DNA of 64,000 nt, taken from Aestuariicoccus sp032586235 (GTDB taxonomy: Bacteria; Pseudomonadota; Alphaproteobacteria; Rhodobacterales; Rhodobacteraceae). The stretch's first letter is position 1, and every line of letters starts with the position of its first letter. Below are positions 7,746 through 16,859 of this stretch, piece after piece. Made by a program: the position numbers and the translations under genes. The stretch lies in assembly GCF_032586235.1 (NCBI RefSeq), contig NZ_JAWHTD010000003.1, positions 1 to 64,000 on the forward strand. Direction: 5' to 3'. The notes beneath the pieces were generated by a model. The model saw only the letters and a list, made by a program, of their open reading frames with translations. It made no database searches and had not been told where the DNA came from.

Positions 7746-9092
7746 ATGAATTCCGCCACCAAGAACTGGCTGCGCAAGAACCCGCAGGTGCGCACGATCC
7801 GCGTCGCCGCCGCCGACCTCAACGGTCAGCCGCGCGGCAAGAGGGTGCCCGCGCGCTTTGCCGACAAGGTGGTCGAGGACGGCACCCGTTTTCCGCTGTC
7901 GGTGATGAACCTCGACATCTGGGGCGAGGATATCGACGACAGCCCGCTGGTCTTCGACAGCGGCGACCGCGACGGCGTGCTGCGGCCCACCGACCGGGGA
8001 TTCGTGCCGATGCCCTGGCTCGAGGCGCCGACGGCGCTGCTGCCGATCTGGATGTTCCGCGACGATGGCCGCCCCTATGACGGCGACCCGCGCCATGCGC
8101 TGCGCCAGGTTGTCGCGCGCTACAGGAACGCCGGTCTGACCCCGGTGGTCGCGGTCGAGCTGGAGTTCTTTCTGATCGACGACAGCGGCAAGAACCTTCA
8201 GGTGCCGATCAGCCCGCGCAGCCACAAGCGGCGCAAGGCCGCCGAGGTCATGTCGATCCGGGCGCTGGATGCCTTCGACACGTTCTTCACCGATCTCTAC
8301 GACGCCTGCGAGGCGATGGACATCCCCGCCGACACCGCCATTTCCGAGGCCGGGCTGGGCCAGTTCGAGATCAACCTGATGCATCAGGACGACGCCCTGC
8401 GCGCGGCTGACGATGCCTGGCTGTTCAAGATGCTGGTCAAGGGGCTGGCGCGGCGGCATGGCTTTGCCGCCTCGTTCATGGCCAAGCCCTATCAGGATTA
8501 TCCGGGATCGGGGCTGCACACGCATTTTTCCGTGCTGGATTCCGAGGGCCGCAACATCTTCGACGATGGCGGGCCGCGCGGGACGGATGCGCTGCGCCAC
8601 GCGGTCGGCGGCTGTATCGAGGCGATGTACGACAGCGCGCTGATCTTCGCCCCGCATCTCAATTCCTACGACCGGCTGGTGCCCGAAAGCCACGCGCCCA
8701 CCGGCATCTGCTGGGCCTACGAGAACCGCACGGCGGCGATCCGGGTGCCCAGCGGCAACCCAGCCGCGCGTCGGATCGAGCACCGCGTCGCAGGCGGCGA
8801 CGTGAACCCCTATCTGATGCTGGCAGCCATTCTGGGCGCGGCGCTGAACGGGATCGAGGACAAGGCCGAGCCGCCCGAACCGATCACCGGCAACGCCTAT
8901 GCGCTGGACCTGCCGCGCATTCCGGCGTCGTGGAGCACGGCCATCGATGCCTTTGAGCAGAGCGCCATCGTGGCGCGCCTCTTCCCCGACGAGCTGATCC
9001 GCAACCTGGTGCTGACCAAACGGCAAGAGGTCTTCTACATGGCCGAGCTGGAGCCCCCCGAGCAGGTGGAAATCTATCTCGACACGGTGTGA
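7746..9092 (+). CDS. glutamine synthetase-family gamma-glutamyl-amine ligase (first copy)
   Basis: A 448-aa glutamine synthetase-fold ligase. Visible elements are AVELEFFLID (metal-binding glutamate strand), GLGQFEINLMH, the ATP/glutamate motif GSGLHTHFSVLD, ENRTAAIRVPSG and EHRVAGGDVNPYLMLAAILGAAL. Members outside the true GlnA group, such as PuuA, join glutamate to putrescine or other amines rather than ammonia. The short N-terminal domain, a neighbouring amidotransferase, an FAD oxidase and a second ligase favour gamma-glutamyl-amine synthesis. The substrate amine is not determined. It is 41% or less similar by eye to its neighbour and so is a paralogue, not a recent duplicate. Confidence 0.85.
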   Translation: MNSATKNWLRKNPQVRTIRVAAADLNGQPRGKRVPARFADKVVEDGTRFPLSVMNLDIWGEDIDDSPLVFDSGDRDGVLRPTDRGFVPMPWLEAPTALLPIWMFRDDGRPYDGDPRHALRQVVARYRNAGLTPVVAVELEFFLIDDSGKNLQVPISPRSHKRRKAAEVMSIRALDAFDTFFTDLYDACEAMDIPADTAISEAGLGQFEINLMHQDDALRAADDAWLFKMLVKGLARRHGFAASFMAKPYQDYPGSGLHTHFSVLDSEGRNIFDDGGPRGTDALRHAVGGCIEAMYDSALIFAPHLNSYDRLVPESHAPTGICWAYENRTAAIRVPSGNPAARRIEHRVAGGDVNPYLMLAAILGAALNGIEDKAEPPEPITGNAYALDLPRIPASWSTAIDAFEQSAIVARLFPDELIRNLVLTKRQEVFYMAELEPPEQVEIYLDTV

Positions 9093-9153
9093 CACCCTTG
9101 TCCGCCCCGCCCTGTCCTCATACCTACACCCCATATCAACCATCTGGTGAACC

Positions 9154-9837
9154 ATGAAAATCGGGATCCTGCAGACCGGCCATGTGGCGGAGACGCTTGT
9201 CCCCATAAACGGCGACTACCCCGAGATCTTCGCGCGGTTCCTTTCGGGGCGCGGTCTGAGTTTTGACAATTACGCGGTGTGCGACGGGGTCTTCCCCGCT
9301 GGCCCCGACGCGGCCGAAGGCTGGCTGATCACCGGCTCGAAATTCGGCGCCTACGAGGATCACGACTGGATCCCGCCGCTGGAGGCCCTGATCCGCGACA
9401 TCCATGCTGCGCGGCTGCCGATGATCGGAGTGTGCTTTGGGCATCAGATCATCGCGCAGGCGCTTGGCGGACGGGTCGAGAAATTCAAGGGCGGCTGGTC
9501 GGTTGGCGCGGTCAGCTATCCGATTAACGGCGGGCAGGTGACGCTCAATGCCTGGCATCAGGACCAGGTGGTCGAGCTGCCCACGGGCGCGGAGGTTGTG
9601 TCCTCGACCGATTTCTGCGCCAATGCGGCCTTGCTTTACGACGACCGGATCTTCACCATTCAGCCACATCCGGAGATCGACCGGACCTATATCGAAGGCT
9701 TGCTGGAGGTGCGCGCCCCCGGCGTCGTGCCCGAAGAGCAGCGGCAAGCGGCGCTGCGCGCGCTGGACACGCCCACAGACAGCGAAAAGCTGGCCGCGAT
9801 GTTCGCGCGGTTCTTTACCGAAAGGCGCATCGCATGA
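9154..9837 (+). CDS. class I glutamine amidotransferase-like gamma-glutamyl hydrolase
   Basis: The 227-aa product has the class I GATase triad: nucleophile Cys in GVCFGHQIIAQALGG (about residue 91), and His-x-Glu in QPHPEID near residue 170. Stand-alone members of this fold (PuuD) hydrolyse gamma-glutamyl-GABA in the Puu pathway; others act on GMP-synthase-like partners. Here it lies between two ligases and next to an oxidase, so cleavage of a gamma-glutamyl product to recycle glutamate is the likely role. It overlaps the next gene by four bases (ATGA), implying translational coupling. Confidence 0.8.
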   Translation: MKIGILQTGHVAETLVPINGDYPEIFARFLSGRGLSFDNYAVCDGVFPAGPDAAEGWLITGSKFGAYEDHDWIPPLEALIRDIHAARLPMIGVCFGHQIIAQALGGRVEKFKGGWSVGAVSYPINGGQVTLNAWHQDQVVELPTGAEVVSSTDFCANAALLYDDRIFTIQPHPEIDRTYIEGLLEVRAPGVVPEEQRQAALRALDTPTDSEKLAAMFARFFTERRIA

Positions 9838-11198
9838 GCGACGACTGGATGAGCAACCTGCCGGCCCCGGCGCTGGCGTTTCTGGAAAACCGGCGGCTCG
9901 ACGAGGTGGAATGCATCATCTCGGACCTGCCGGGCATCGCGCGCGGCAAGGCGGTGCCTGCGTCGAAATTCGCGCGGCAGCAGTATTTCTACCTGCCCGA
10001 TTCGATCTTCTTTCAGACCATCACCGGCGATTGGGGCGAGGCCGCGGACGAAGACGAAGGATTCATAGAGCGCGACATGCAGCTGAAGCCGGACATGAGC
10101 ACGGCGACGGCCGCGCCCTGGACCGGCGACTGGACGCTGCAGGTGATCCACGACGCCTACGACCGCAAGGGCCGGCCCGTGCCTTACGCGCCGCGCAACG
10201 TGCTGAAACGGGTATGCGAGCTTTACCACGCGCAAGGCTGGAAGCCGGTCGTGGCGCCGGAGATGGAGTTCTTTCTGGTCGCACGCAACATCGACCCGGC
10301 CAAGGATATCGAGCCGATGATGGGCCGCTCGGGCCGGCCCGCCGCCGCGCGGCAGGCCTATTCGATGACCGCCGTGGACGAATTCGGCCCCGTGATCGAC
10401 GACATCTACGATTTCGCCGAAGCCCAGGGCTTCGAGATCGATGGCATCACACAGGAAGGCGGCGCAGGGCAGCTGGAGATCAACCTGCGCCACGGCGACC
10501 CGGTGAAACTGGCCGACGAGGTGTTCTATTTCAAGCGGCTGATCCGCGAGGCGGCGCTGCGGCACGATTGCTTTGCCACCTTCATGGCCAAGCCCATTGC
10601 CGACGAGCCCGGCAGCGCGATGCATATCCACCATTCGGTGCTGGATCTTGAGACCGGGCGCAACATCTTCTCGGGGCCGCAGGGCGGCGAGACGGATGCG
10701 TTCTTTCACTTCATCGGCGGGCTGCAGACGCATCTTCCCTCGGTGATCGCCATGCTGGCGCCCTACGTCAACAGCTACCGGCGCTACGTCAAGGATCACG
10801 CAGCCCCCATCAATCTGGAGTGGGGCCGCGACAACCGCACCACGGGCATCCGCATCCCGCTGTCCGGCCCCGAAAGCCGAAGGGTCGAGAACCGGCTGGC
10901 GGGGATGGATTGCAACCCCTATCTGGGGATCGCGGCGTCGCTGGCCTGCGGCTATCTGGGGCTGATGGAGGAACGCCGCCCGTCCAGGCAGTTCCGCGGC
11001 GATGCCTATGAGGGCGAAGGCGATATCCCGCGGGTGCTGGGCCAGGCGCTCGATCTTTTCGACGCGGCGGCGCCGTTGCACGAGCTGCTGGGGCCGGACT
11101 TCGCCCGGGTCTATTCGATCGTGAAACGCACCGAATACGAAGAATTCCTGTCGGTGATCTCGCCCTGGGAGCGGGAGCATCTTTTGTTGAACGTCTGA
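9834..11198 (+). CDS. glutamine synthetase-family gamma-glutamyl-amine ligase (second copy)
   Basis: A 454-aa PuuA-like ligase. It has APEMEFFLVARN (catalytic metal glutamates), GAGQLEINLRHGD, the GSAMHIHHSVLD motif, DNRTTGIRIPLSGPESRRVENRLAGMDCNPYL and a C-terminal LDLFDAAAPLHELLG. It retains the active-site arginines seen in ENR/DNR-T and RVENR. It shares domain order with the ligase at 7746 but is clearly diverged, which suggests that the two act on different amines or form a heteromer. It is coupled to the upstream amidotransferase and followed by an oxidase gene. Confidence 0.85.
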   Translation: MSDDWMSNLPAPALAFLENRRLDEVECIISDLPGIARGKAVPASKFARQQYFYLPDSIFFQTITGDWGEAADEDEGFIERDMQLKPDMSTATAAPWTGDWTLQVIHDAYDRKGRPVPYAPRNVLKRVCELYHAQGWKPVVAPEMEFFLVARNIDPAKDIEPMMGRSGRPAAARQAYSMTAVDEFGPVIDDIYDFAEAQGFEIDGITQEGGAGQLEINLRHGDPVKLADEVFYFKRLIREAALRHDCFATFMAKPIADEPGSAMHIHHSVLDLETGRNIFSGPQGGETDAFFHFIGGLQTHLPSVIAMLAPYVNSYRRYVKDHAAPINLEWGRDNRTTGIRIPLSGPESRRVENRLAGMDCNPYLGIAASLACGYLGLMEERRPSRQFRGDAYEGEGDIPRVLGQALDLFDAAAPLHELLGPDFARVYSIVKRTEYEEFLSVISPWEREHLLLNV

Positions 11199-11213
11199 GC
11201 CTTCTGGCGGGCG

Positions 11214-11263
11214 CCGGGGGGCCAGCCCCCCGGACCCCCCGGGATATTTATGGATCAATGAAA
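11214..11263 (+). repeat. intergenic repeat, family B, copy 1
   Basis: CCGGGGGG (11214-11221) and CCCCCCGG (11226-11233) form a hairpin, followed by CCCCCC and GGGATATTTATGGATCAATG, then AAA. It fills the space between the second ligase and the oxidase gene. The same hairpin-plus-core arrangement recurs at 47401, 48971 and 59187. Confidence 0.75.
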
Positions 11264-11264
11264 C

Positions 11265-12581
11265 ATGGGGGCCTCATTGGACCTTTTGTTTTCCAATGAC
11301 CGGCGGGGGGAGTATCCCGACAGCTGGTATGCGGCGACTGCCGAGCCGCTGGCCCCTTTTCCGCCGCTCGGCGGAGAGACGCGGGCGGATGTGTGCATCG
11401 TCGGAGGCGGCTACACCGGGCTGTCGGCGGCGCTGCATCTGGCGGAGGCGGGCGTGGACGTTGTGCTGCTCGAGGCGCATCGGGTGGGCTTTGGCGCATC
11501 GGGGCGCAACGGCGGGCAGCTGGGGTCGGGCCAGCGGGTCGACCAGATGGCGCTGGAGAGGATGGCCGGGCCGGAGGCGGCGCGGCGGCTTTGGCAGATG
11601 GGCGACGACGCCAAGGCGCTGGTGCGCGGGCTGATCGAGCGGCACGGTATCGCGTGTGAGCTGAAGGATGGCGTGGCCTGGGCCGGGTCGAGCCAGGCCG
11701 AGGTCCGGGAGCTGCACGACTACGCGGATCACCTGCGCGAGCGGTACGGCTATGAGGCGATCGAGGTTCTGGACCGCGAGGCCTTTCACGCGCTCTGCCC
11801 ATCGCCGGATTACCGGGGCGGGATCCTGGACATGGGGGCGGCGCATCTGCATCCGCTGCGCCTGGCGCTGGGGCTGGCGCGGGCGGCTGCGGCGGCCGGG
11901 GCGCGTATTCACGAGCGGGCGCATGTGCATCACATCGAAGAGGGCCGCGAGATCGTCATACGCACCGATGCGGGGCGGGTGCGCGCGGACCATCTGATCC
12001 TGGCCTGCAACGGCTATCTGGGCGGGCTGAACCGCCGGGTGGCGGCGCGCGTCATGCCGATCAACAATTTCATCGTCGCCACCGAGCCGCTGGGCACGCG
12101 CGCGGCAGAGGTGCTGACCCGCGACGTCGCGGTGGCGGATTCGCGGTTCGTGGTGAATTACTTTCGCCTCAGCCATGACAAGCGCCTGCTGTTCGGCGGC
12201 GGCGAGAGCTATGGCTACCGCTTTCCGCGCGACATCCGCGCGGTCGTGTCGAAACCCCTGCTGACGGTCTTTCCGGCGCTGCGTGATGTGGCGCTGGACT
12301 ATGCCTGGGGCGGCACGCTGGCGATTACGATGAAGCGGATGCCCTACCTCACCCGGCCCGCGGCCAACATCCTGAGCGCCTCGGGCTATTCCGGTCACGG
12401 CGTGGGCAATGCGGTGCAGGCGGGCAAGCTGATGGCCGAGGCGATCCGCGGCCGGTCGGAGGGGTTCGACACGATGGCGGCGATCCCGGCCACGCCCTTC
12501 CCCGGAGGTGCGGCGCTGCGCACGCCTCTGCTGGCGCTGGCGATGAGCTGGTACGCGATGCGCGACCGGATCGGCGTCTAG
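11265..12581 (+). CDS. FAD-dependent oxidoreductase, PuuB-like gamma-glutamyl-amine oxidase
   Basis: 438-aa DAO-type flavoprotein. The Rossmann dinucleotide motif VCIVGGGYTGLSAALHLAEAG lies near residues 44-64, followed by FGASGRNGGQLGSGQRVDQ, and the C-terminal flavin contact ILSASGYSGHGVGNAVQAGK. This matches PuuB/OrdL-type oxidases that oxidise gamma-glutamylputrescine to the aldehyde with H2O2 production. With the ligases and amidotransferase it supplies three of the four Puu steps; an aldehyde dehydrogenase is missing here and must be encoded elsewhere. Confidence 0.85.
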   Translation: MGASLDLLFSNDRRGEYPDSWYAATAEPLAPFPPLGGETRADVCIVGGGYTGLSAALHLAEAGVDVVLLEAHRVGFGASGRNGGQLGSGQRVDQMALERMAGPEAARRLWQMGDDAKALVRGLIERHGIACELKDGVAWAGSSQAEVRELHDYADHLRERYGYEAIEVLDREAFHALCPSPDYRGGILDMGAAHLHPLRLALGLARAAAAAGARIHERAHVHHIEEGREIVIRTDAGRVRADHLILACNGYLGGLNRRVAARVMPINNFIVATEPLGTRAAEVLTRDVAVADSRFVVNYFRLSHDKRLLFGGGESYGYRFPRDIRAVVSKPLLTVFPALRDVALDYAWGGTLAITMKRMPYLTRPAANILSASGYSGHGVGNAVQAGKLMAEAIRGRSEGFDTMAAIPATPFPGGAALRTPLLALAMSWYAMRDRIGV

Positions 12582-12586
12582 CCGGG

Positions 12587-13132
12587 TTATTTGCCCATCT
12601 TGTTCAGCTTGGTCTGAAGTTCGGCCAGCTGTTTCTTGATCGCATCGAGATCCTCGCCCTCGCCGCCCTCGGCGTCGGGGGCGGAGGTCTTGCCCGGCAT
12701 CGCGGCGGTCATCGCCTTGAGAAAGGCCTCTTGCTGGGCCTGCATCGCCTCGAACCCGGGGATCTTGGCCATCGGGTTGATCTGGTTCATGTTCTCGACC
12801 CATTTCGACTGGCCGTCGCGGAACATCTCGAAACTGGCGGCGAGGAACTGCGGCACCACGCTGGTGGCCTGGGTGGTATAGCTGCGCACCAGATCTGTAA
12901 GCACGTTGATCGGCAGCACCGATTCGCCGCGGCTTTCGTGATCGGCGACGATCTGCAGCAGATACTGGCGGGTCAGGTCGTCGCCGGATTTCAGATCGAC
13001 GATCTTGACCTCGCGCCCGTCGCGGATGAACCCCGAGATATCCTCCAGCGTGACGTAATCGCTGGTTTCGGTGTTGTAGAGCCGGCGGCTGGCGTAGCGC
13101 TTGATCAGCAGGGGTTTCTCGGTCTCAGCCAC
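12587..13132 (-). CDS. phaR: polyhydroxyalkanoate synthesis repressor PhaR
   Basis: 181-aa repressor of the PHA-accumulation family. The N-terminal PHB/PHA-accumulation DNA-binding domain is seen in IKRYASRRLYNTETSDYVTLEDI and the PHB-binding middle domain in IVADHESRGESVLPINVLTDLVRSY. A charged C-terminal coiled-coil-like segment (DAIKKQLAELQTKLNKM) follows. The GTG at 13132 is preferred over the upstream ATG because GGGAGGG lies just upstream and the family N-terminus starts here. PhaR senses PHB: it leaves DNA when granules form, derepressing phasin and itself. TGC-rich candidate sites lie upstream. Confidence 0.9.
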   Translation of the reverse strand: MAETEKPLLIKRYASRRLYNTETSDYVTLEDISGFIRDGREVKIVDLKSGDDLTRQYLLQIVADHESRGESVLPINVLTDLVRSYTTQATSVVPQFLAASFEMFRDGQSKWVENMNQINPMAKIPGFEAMQAQQEAFLKAMTAAMPGKTSAPDAEGGEGEDLDAIKKQLAELQTKLNKMGK

Positions 13133-13150
13133 GGGTTCCCTCCCAAGAAT

Positions 13151-13184
13151 GCAGCGGTGCAGCAAAGCTTATGCTGTCGCTGCA
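13151..13184. promoter_or_regulatory. TGC-rich inverted repeat upstream of phaR, candidate PhaR operator
   Basis: Reading on the phaR strand, TGCAGCG... and ...CGCTGCA flank a central AAGCTT, with additional CAGCA/TGCTG pairs inside. It lies about 19-52 bp upstream of the phaR start. PhaR of Paracoccus is known to bind TGC-rich CTGC-N3/4-GCAG sequences and to autoregulate. Inferred, not shown. Confidence 0.5.
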
Positions 13185-13300
13185 AAAAAGAAAAGCCTGA
13201 GGGTGCGGCACGGGACAATGTGGCCCGACGCACGGTTCACCAAATTCTGAGGCATCACTGGGGCGCGCGGCGCTATGGGGGCCATGGCCGTGGGACTGGA

Positions 13301-14245
13301 CTAGATCGCAATCGAGGAAGCCGTTCCAGGACACCCGTTCTTGAAGGGTTGGAGTGCTGCGCGGAACACCTCGTGGATCGGGGTCGGAACCCCGTGCTCG
13401 CGCCCCAGACGCACCACGTCCCCGCTCAGGTAGTCGACCTCGAGCCGCTTACCGGCGTTCAGGTCGTCGAGCATTGAGGCATGCATCGTGTCGGGCAGGT
13501 TGTCGAGGTTCTTCCAGGCGATCTCGACCATCCCCTCCGGAAGGTCCGGCACTACGGCACGGCCGACCCGTTCGGTTTCGTGCATCGCGGCAAGGAACAG
13601 CGCCTGGCTGTCCGGATTGCTACGCAGCGGACCGATGTCGAGCCGCGTCAGCGTCGTCAGGCCGGCGAGCGCGGCCTGCGAGATGAACTTCTGCCAAAGG
13701 TCGTGAAGAATGTTCTCAGGGACCACAGCCGTCGCCCCCGCCTCGCGCAGCGCATCGCGGAACCGTACGATCCTGGATGTCACCCGGCCGTCCGTTTCGC
13801 CGAACGAAAGACCGTCCCACATGGCCGAGTGGTTGATGACACCGGGCTCTGGCACATCGGCCGGGATGCGCGCCACACCCGGAACGACGCGCCCGGCCCC
13901 AATAACAGCGCCCAGTCGTTGATGGGCGCTGACCCCGTTCTGGCAGGTGATCACCATCGTTTCCGCCCCAAGCATCGGCGCAATCGCCCGCGCCCCGCTT
14001 TCGACGTCGTAGTTCTTGACCATGAACAGGATCACATCGACCGGCCCGACCGTGGCCGGATCGTCGGTCGCTGCCATCTCGGGCAGGTGCAGGTCGCCAC
14101 GCGGGCTTCGTATCTTCAATCCCCGCTCGCGGATCGCCGCAAGATGTGGCCCGCGAGCGATCAAAGCCACATCGTTACCCGCAGCGGCCAGACGCCCGCC
14201 GAAGTAACCTCCGAGAGCACCTGCCCCCATCACCGCGATCCTCAT
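13301..14245 (-). CDS. 2-dehydropantoate 2-reductase family (PanE/ApbA-like)
   Basis: 314-aa NADPH-dependent ketopantoate reductase-type protein. The N-terminal Rossmann motif is GAGALGGYFGGRLAAAG (residues 7-23), with the catalytic lysine region in LWQKFISQAALAGLTTLT and the C-terminal helical domain with DDLNAGKRLEVDYLSGDVVRLG. In pantothenate synthesis this family reduces 2-dehydropantoate to pantoate, but many paralogues act on other 2-oxo acids. The ATG at 14245 is chosen because the Rossmann fold starts immediately after it. It sits between phaR and the phasin, an unrelated neighbour. Confidence 0.8.
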   Translation of the reverse strand: MRIAVMGAGALGGYFGGRLAAAGNDVALIARGPHLAAIRERGLKIRSPRGDLHLPEMAATDDPATVGPVDVILFMVKNYDVESGARAIAPMLGAETMVITCQNGVSAHQRLGAVIGAGRVVPGVARIPADVPEPGVINHSAMWDGLSFGETDGRVTSRIVRFRDALREAGATAVVPENILHDLWQKFISQAALAGLTTLTRLDIGPLRSNPDSQALFLAAMHETERVGRAVVPDLPEGMVEIAWKNLDNLPDTMHASMLDDLNAGKRLEVDYLSGDVVRLGREHGVPTPIHEVFRAALQPFKNGCPGTASSIAI

Positions 14246-14355
14246 GCTTTTCTCCAGCCCGCCATTCTGTCGCGAACTTAACATGGGTCATGATGGTTGC
14301 CGACTCTTCGCGATGCCGGGAACCGTAGTGGCCTTGTCCGCAGAACTGACCTGCG

Positions 14356-14390
14356 CAAAAGAAAAAGGCGGGTTCCGAAGAACCCGCCTA
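14356..14390 (-). terminator. Rho-independent terminator of the phasin gene
   Basis: GGCGGGTTC and GAACCCGCC form a 9-bp stem with a four-base loop; read on the minus strand it is followed by TTTTTCTTTT. It lies about 65 bp downstream of the phasin stop, an intrinsic terminator for that gene. Confidence 0.85.
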
Positions 14391-14454
14391 GCGGTTGCGC
14401 CAGTTTGGGAGGAGAGCGCGCAAATCCGTATCGGTTGGCCAGAAGCCAGCCGCC

Positions 14455-14901
14455 TTACTTGGCGGTTGCGGCTTTCTTGGCGGCCGTGGTCACGTCGGCG
14501 GTTGCCTTCTTGACGGCTGCGGTCGCGTCTTCGGACATGTCCTTGCCGGCTGCCATCATCAGTTCGACGGTGTCCATCTGAACCTTCTTGGCGATTTCGG
14601 CGAAGGCGGCCATGTTTTCGGCTGCCACTTCGGCCTGAGCCGATGCGAAGTCGGTCATCGCCTTGGCGTAGTCGGCCGGGTCTGCCTTTGCTTTCGACAT
14701 GTCGGCGATCTTGGCGAGCGTGTCTTTGGTCCACTTGGCCGAGATCTCGGTCGACTTTTCAGCCGCTTCGAGAGCAACGTGGCTCAGCTTTTCGTTCAGC
14801 GTTGCAGTGGTCTTGAACGCGTCGTCCATGGCTTTGGTGTCCACGGGGAATGCGCCCATCATGTCTTTCATGACTGCGGTGAAATCTTGGGTCTTTGCCA
14901 T
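14455..14901 (-). CDS. phasin family protein (PHA granule coat)
   Basis: 148-aa helical, alanine- and lysine-rich protein starting MAKTQDFTAVMKDMMGAFPVDTKAMDDAF. The phasin_2 signature runs through AEKSTEISAKWTKDTLAKI and DFASAQAEVAAENMAAF. The C-terminus ends in repeated AAKKAATAK, typical of granule-binding proteins. AAAGGA upstream supports the start at 14901. It should coat PHB granules and stabilise their surface. Its promoter region carries TGC-rich candidate PhaR sites, fitting derepression when PHB accumulates. Confidence 0.88.
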   Translation of the reverse strand: MAKTQDFTAVMKDMMGAFPVDTKAMDDAFKTTATLNEKLSHVALEAAEKSTEISAKWTKDTLAKIADMSKAKADPADYAKAMTDFASAQAEVAAENMAAFAEIAKKVQMDTVELMMAAGKDMSEDATAAVKKATADVTTAAKKAATAK

Positions 14902-14968
14902 TTCAAGTTCCTTTCGGGTGCTTCGCGGGAGCGTCCCGCGTTGTGTTGTTCTGACGACAATATGCACG

Positions 14969-15008
14969 CTGCAGCGCAGCATTTCAAGGGAAAATGCTGC
15001 GCCGCGGC
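14969..15008. promoter_or_regulatory. candidate PhaR operator upstream of the phasin gene
   Basis: CTGC-AGC-GCAG at 14969-14979 fits the CTGC-N3/4-GCAG pattern reported for Paracoccus PhaR. CGCAGCATTT (14975-14984) and AAATGCTGCG (14992-15001) also form an inverted repeat around a short spacer. The site sits about 70 bp upstream of the phasin start and just past the phaC stop. Confidence 0.55.
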
Positions 15009-15032
15009 AAAAATGTCCGAAAGGGACTTAAC

Positions 15033-16835
15033 TCACTGATTTTGCTTGGCCGCCTTGACCCGCACATAGGTGCCGGGGGCCGGTGCGAGGGGGGGATGGG
15101 CCGAATCTCCGGGCTCGCGGGCGTCGACTTTCTTGCCGGAACGCTTTTTGATCCAGGCTTCCCAGGTGGGCCACCACGAGCCTTCGGTATAGCTGGCCCC
15201 GGCCTGCCAGTCGTCGGGGGCGAGCGACAGATCGTCGTTCAGGTAGTGGCCGTATTTCTTCTTGCTGGGCGGGTTCACAATGCCGGCGATGTGGCCGGAT
15301 TCCGACAGCACGAAGGTCTTGTTCTTGGACCCCATCATCTGAACGCCGCGATAACAATCCTTCCAGGCCGCGATGTGGTCGGTCTCGGCGGCGATCGACA
15401 TCAGCGGCACGTCCACATCCGACAGCTTGAGCGTCTCGCCAAAGAACTCGATCCCCTCTTCGGCGAACCTGTTGGACTGGCAGAGGTCGCGCAGATACTG
15501 AATGGCCATCCTGGCAGGCAGGTTCGCCCCGTCCCCGTTCCAGTATAGCAGATCGAACGCGGGCGGCGTTTCGCCCATCATGTAGCTCTTGATGGCAGGC
15601 CCGTAGATCAGGTCGTTGGACCGCAGGAACGAAAACGTCCGCGCCATCAGGAAGCTGGGCAGCATGTGCTTTTCGTTCACCTCTTCCTCGATCCCGTCGA
15701 TGAAATCGTCCTGAAGGAAGGGAGTGAATTCGCCCTGATCGCTGAAATCGGTCAGAGTGGTAAAGAAGGTGGCGGATTTGATCGACTTGTCGCCGCGCGC
15801 CTTCAGCAGCGCCAGCGTCAGCGACAGCGTCGTGCCCGCGATGCAATAGCCGATGGCGTTGACCTTATCGACCTTGCAGATCGACTTCACCTCGTCGAGC
15901 GCGGTCAGGTAGCCCTCTTCGATATATTCCTCGAGCCCGACGTCGCGATACGCCTCGTCCGGGTTGATCCAACTGACCACGAAGAGCGTGTAGCCCTGAT
16001 CCAGCACCCAGCGGATGAAGCTGTTTTCCGGTTTCAGATCGAGGATGTAGAACTTGTTGATCCACGGCGGGAACAGGATGATCGGTGTCTCGTGCACCTT
16101 TTCGGTCGTGGGGTGATACTGGATCAGCTCCATCATCCGGTTGCGATAGACGACCTCGCCCGGCGCGGTGGCGATGTTCTCGCCGATCTCGAAGGCCTTG
16201 TCGTCGGCCAGCCGCACGACCAGCTCGCCGTTGTTGGCCTCCAGATCGGCGACGAGGTTCTCCATCCCCTTGACCAGGCTCTCGCCGTCGGTCTCGACGG
16301 CCTTCATCAGCGCGTCGGGGTTGGTGGCCAGAAAGTTCGTCGGCGCGAACATGTCGACGACCTGATGGGCAAAGTACCGCAGGCGGCGCTTTTCCTTCTC
16401 GTCCAGGTCCTCGATCTTGTTGACCGCTTCCTTGATCGCCTCGGAGCTGATCAGATACTGCTGCTTGACGAAGTTGAAATACGGATGCTCGTCCCACAGC
16501 GGGTTCTGAAAGCGCCGGTCCTTGGGGCCGGTATCCTCGGGCGGCTGCAGCTTGCCCTTGGCAAGCGCCTGCTGCGCCTCGACGAAATGCGTGACGGACT
16601 TGCCCCAGTACTCGATCTGATGCTCGAGAATTTTGGCAGGATTCTGCATCATCTCGGCCCAGTAGGCCTGCGCGGCCTTCGCATAAAGCGTGTGGTCGGG
16701 GCCGTGCAGCGCCGGGTTGGTCGTCTTTTTCTGCGTCAAGGCCTGCACCAGACGCTGCGACAGCTCTTCGACGCGTGCCAGATTTGCCTCCAGCCGGGCC
16801 TGGTTTTCAGTTTCGGCGACGTCGTTTGTTGTCAT
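15033..16835 (-). CDS. phaC: class I poly(R)-hydroxyalkanoate synthase PhaC
   Basis: 600-aa synthase that polymerises (R)-3-hydroxyacyl-CoA into PHA at the granule surface. The lipase-like box GYCIAGTTL carries the catalytic Cys. The N-terminal PhaC_N domain includes ETKNPLWDEHPYFNFVKQQYL-like residues around 110-125 and the tryptophan-rich conserved regions. Catalytic Asp (in PLMSIAAETDHIAAWKD) and His (SESGHIAGIVNPP) follow. Length is normal for class I. The upstream region is shared with divergent phaZ, and the phasin and phaR lie downstream, so this is a compact PHA locus, although phaAB are not here. Confidence 0.93.
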   Translation of the reverse strand: MTTNDVAETENQARLEANLARVEELSQRLVQALTQKKTTNPALHGPDHTLYAKAAQAYWAEMMQNPAKILEHQIEYWGKSVTHFVEAQQALAKGKLQPPEDTGPKDRRFQNPLWDEHPYFNFVKQQYLISSEAIKEAVNKIEDLDEKEKRRLRYFAHQVVDMFAPTNFLATNPDALMKAVETDGESLVKGMENLVADLEANNGELVVRLADDKAFEIGENIATAPGEVVYRNRMMELIQYHPTTEKVHETPIILFPPWINKFYILDLKPENSFIRWVLDQGYTLFVVSWINPDEAYRDVGLEEYIEEGYLTALDEVKSICKVDKVNAIGYCIAGTTLSLTLALLKARGDKSIKSATFFTTLTDFSDQGEFTPFLQDDFIDGIEEEVNEKHMLPSFLMARTFSFLRSNDLIYGPAIKSYMMGETPPAFDLLYWNGDGANLPARMAIQYLRDLCQSNRFAEEGIEFFGETLKLSDVDVPLMSIAAETDHIAAWKDCYRGVQMMGSKNKTFVLSESGHIAGIVNPPSKKKYGHYLNDDLSLAPDDWQAGASYTEGSWWPTWEAWIKKRSGKKVDAREPGDSAHPPLAPAPGTYVRVKAAKQNQ

Positions 16836-16859
16836 CTCTCTCGTTCCACCCTATTCTCG

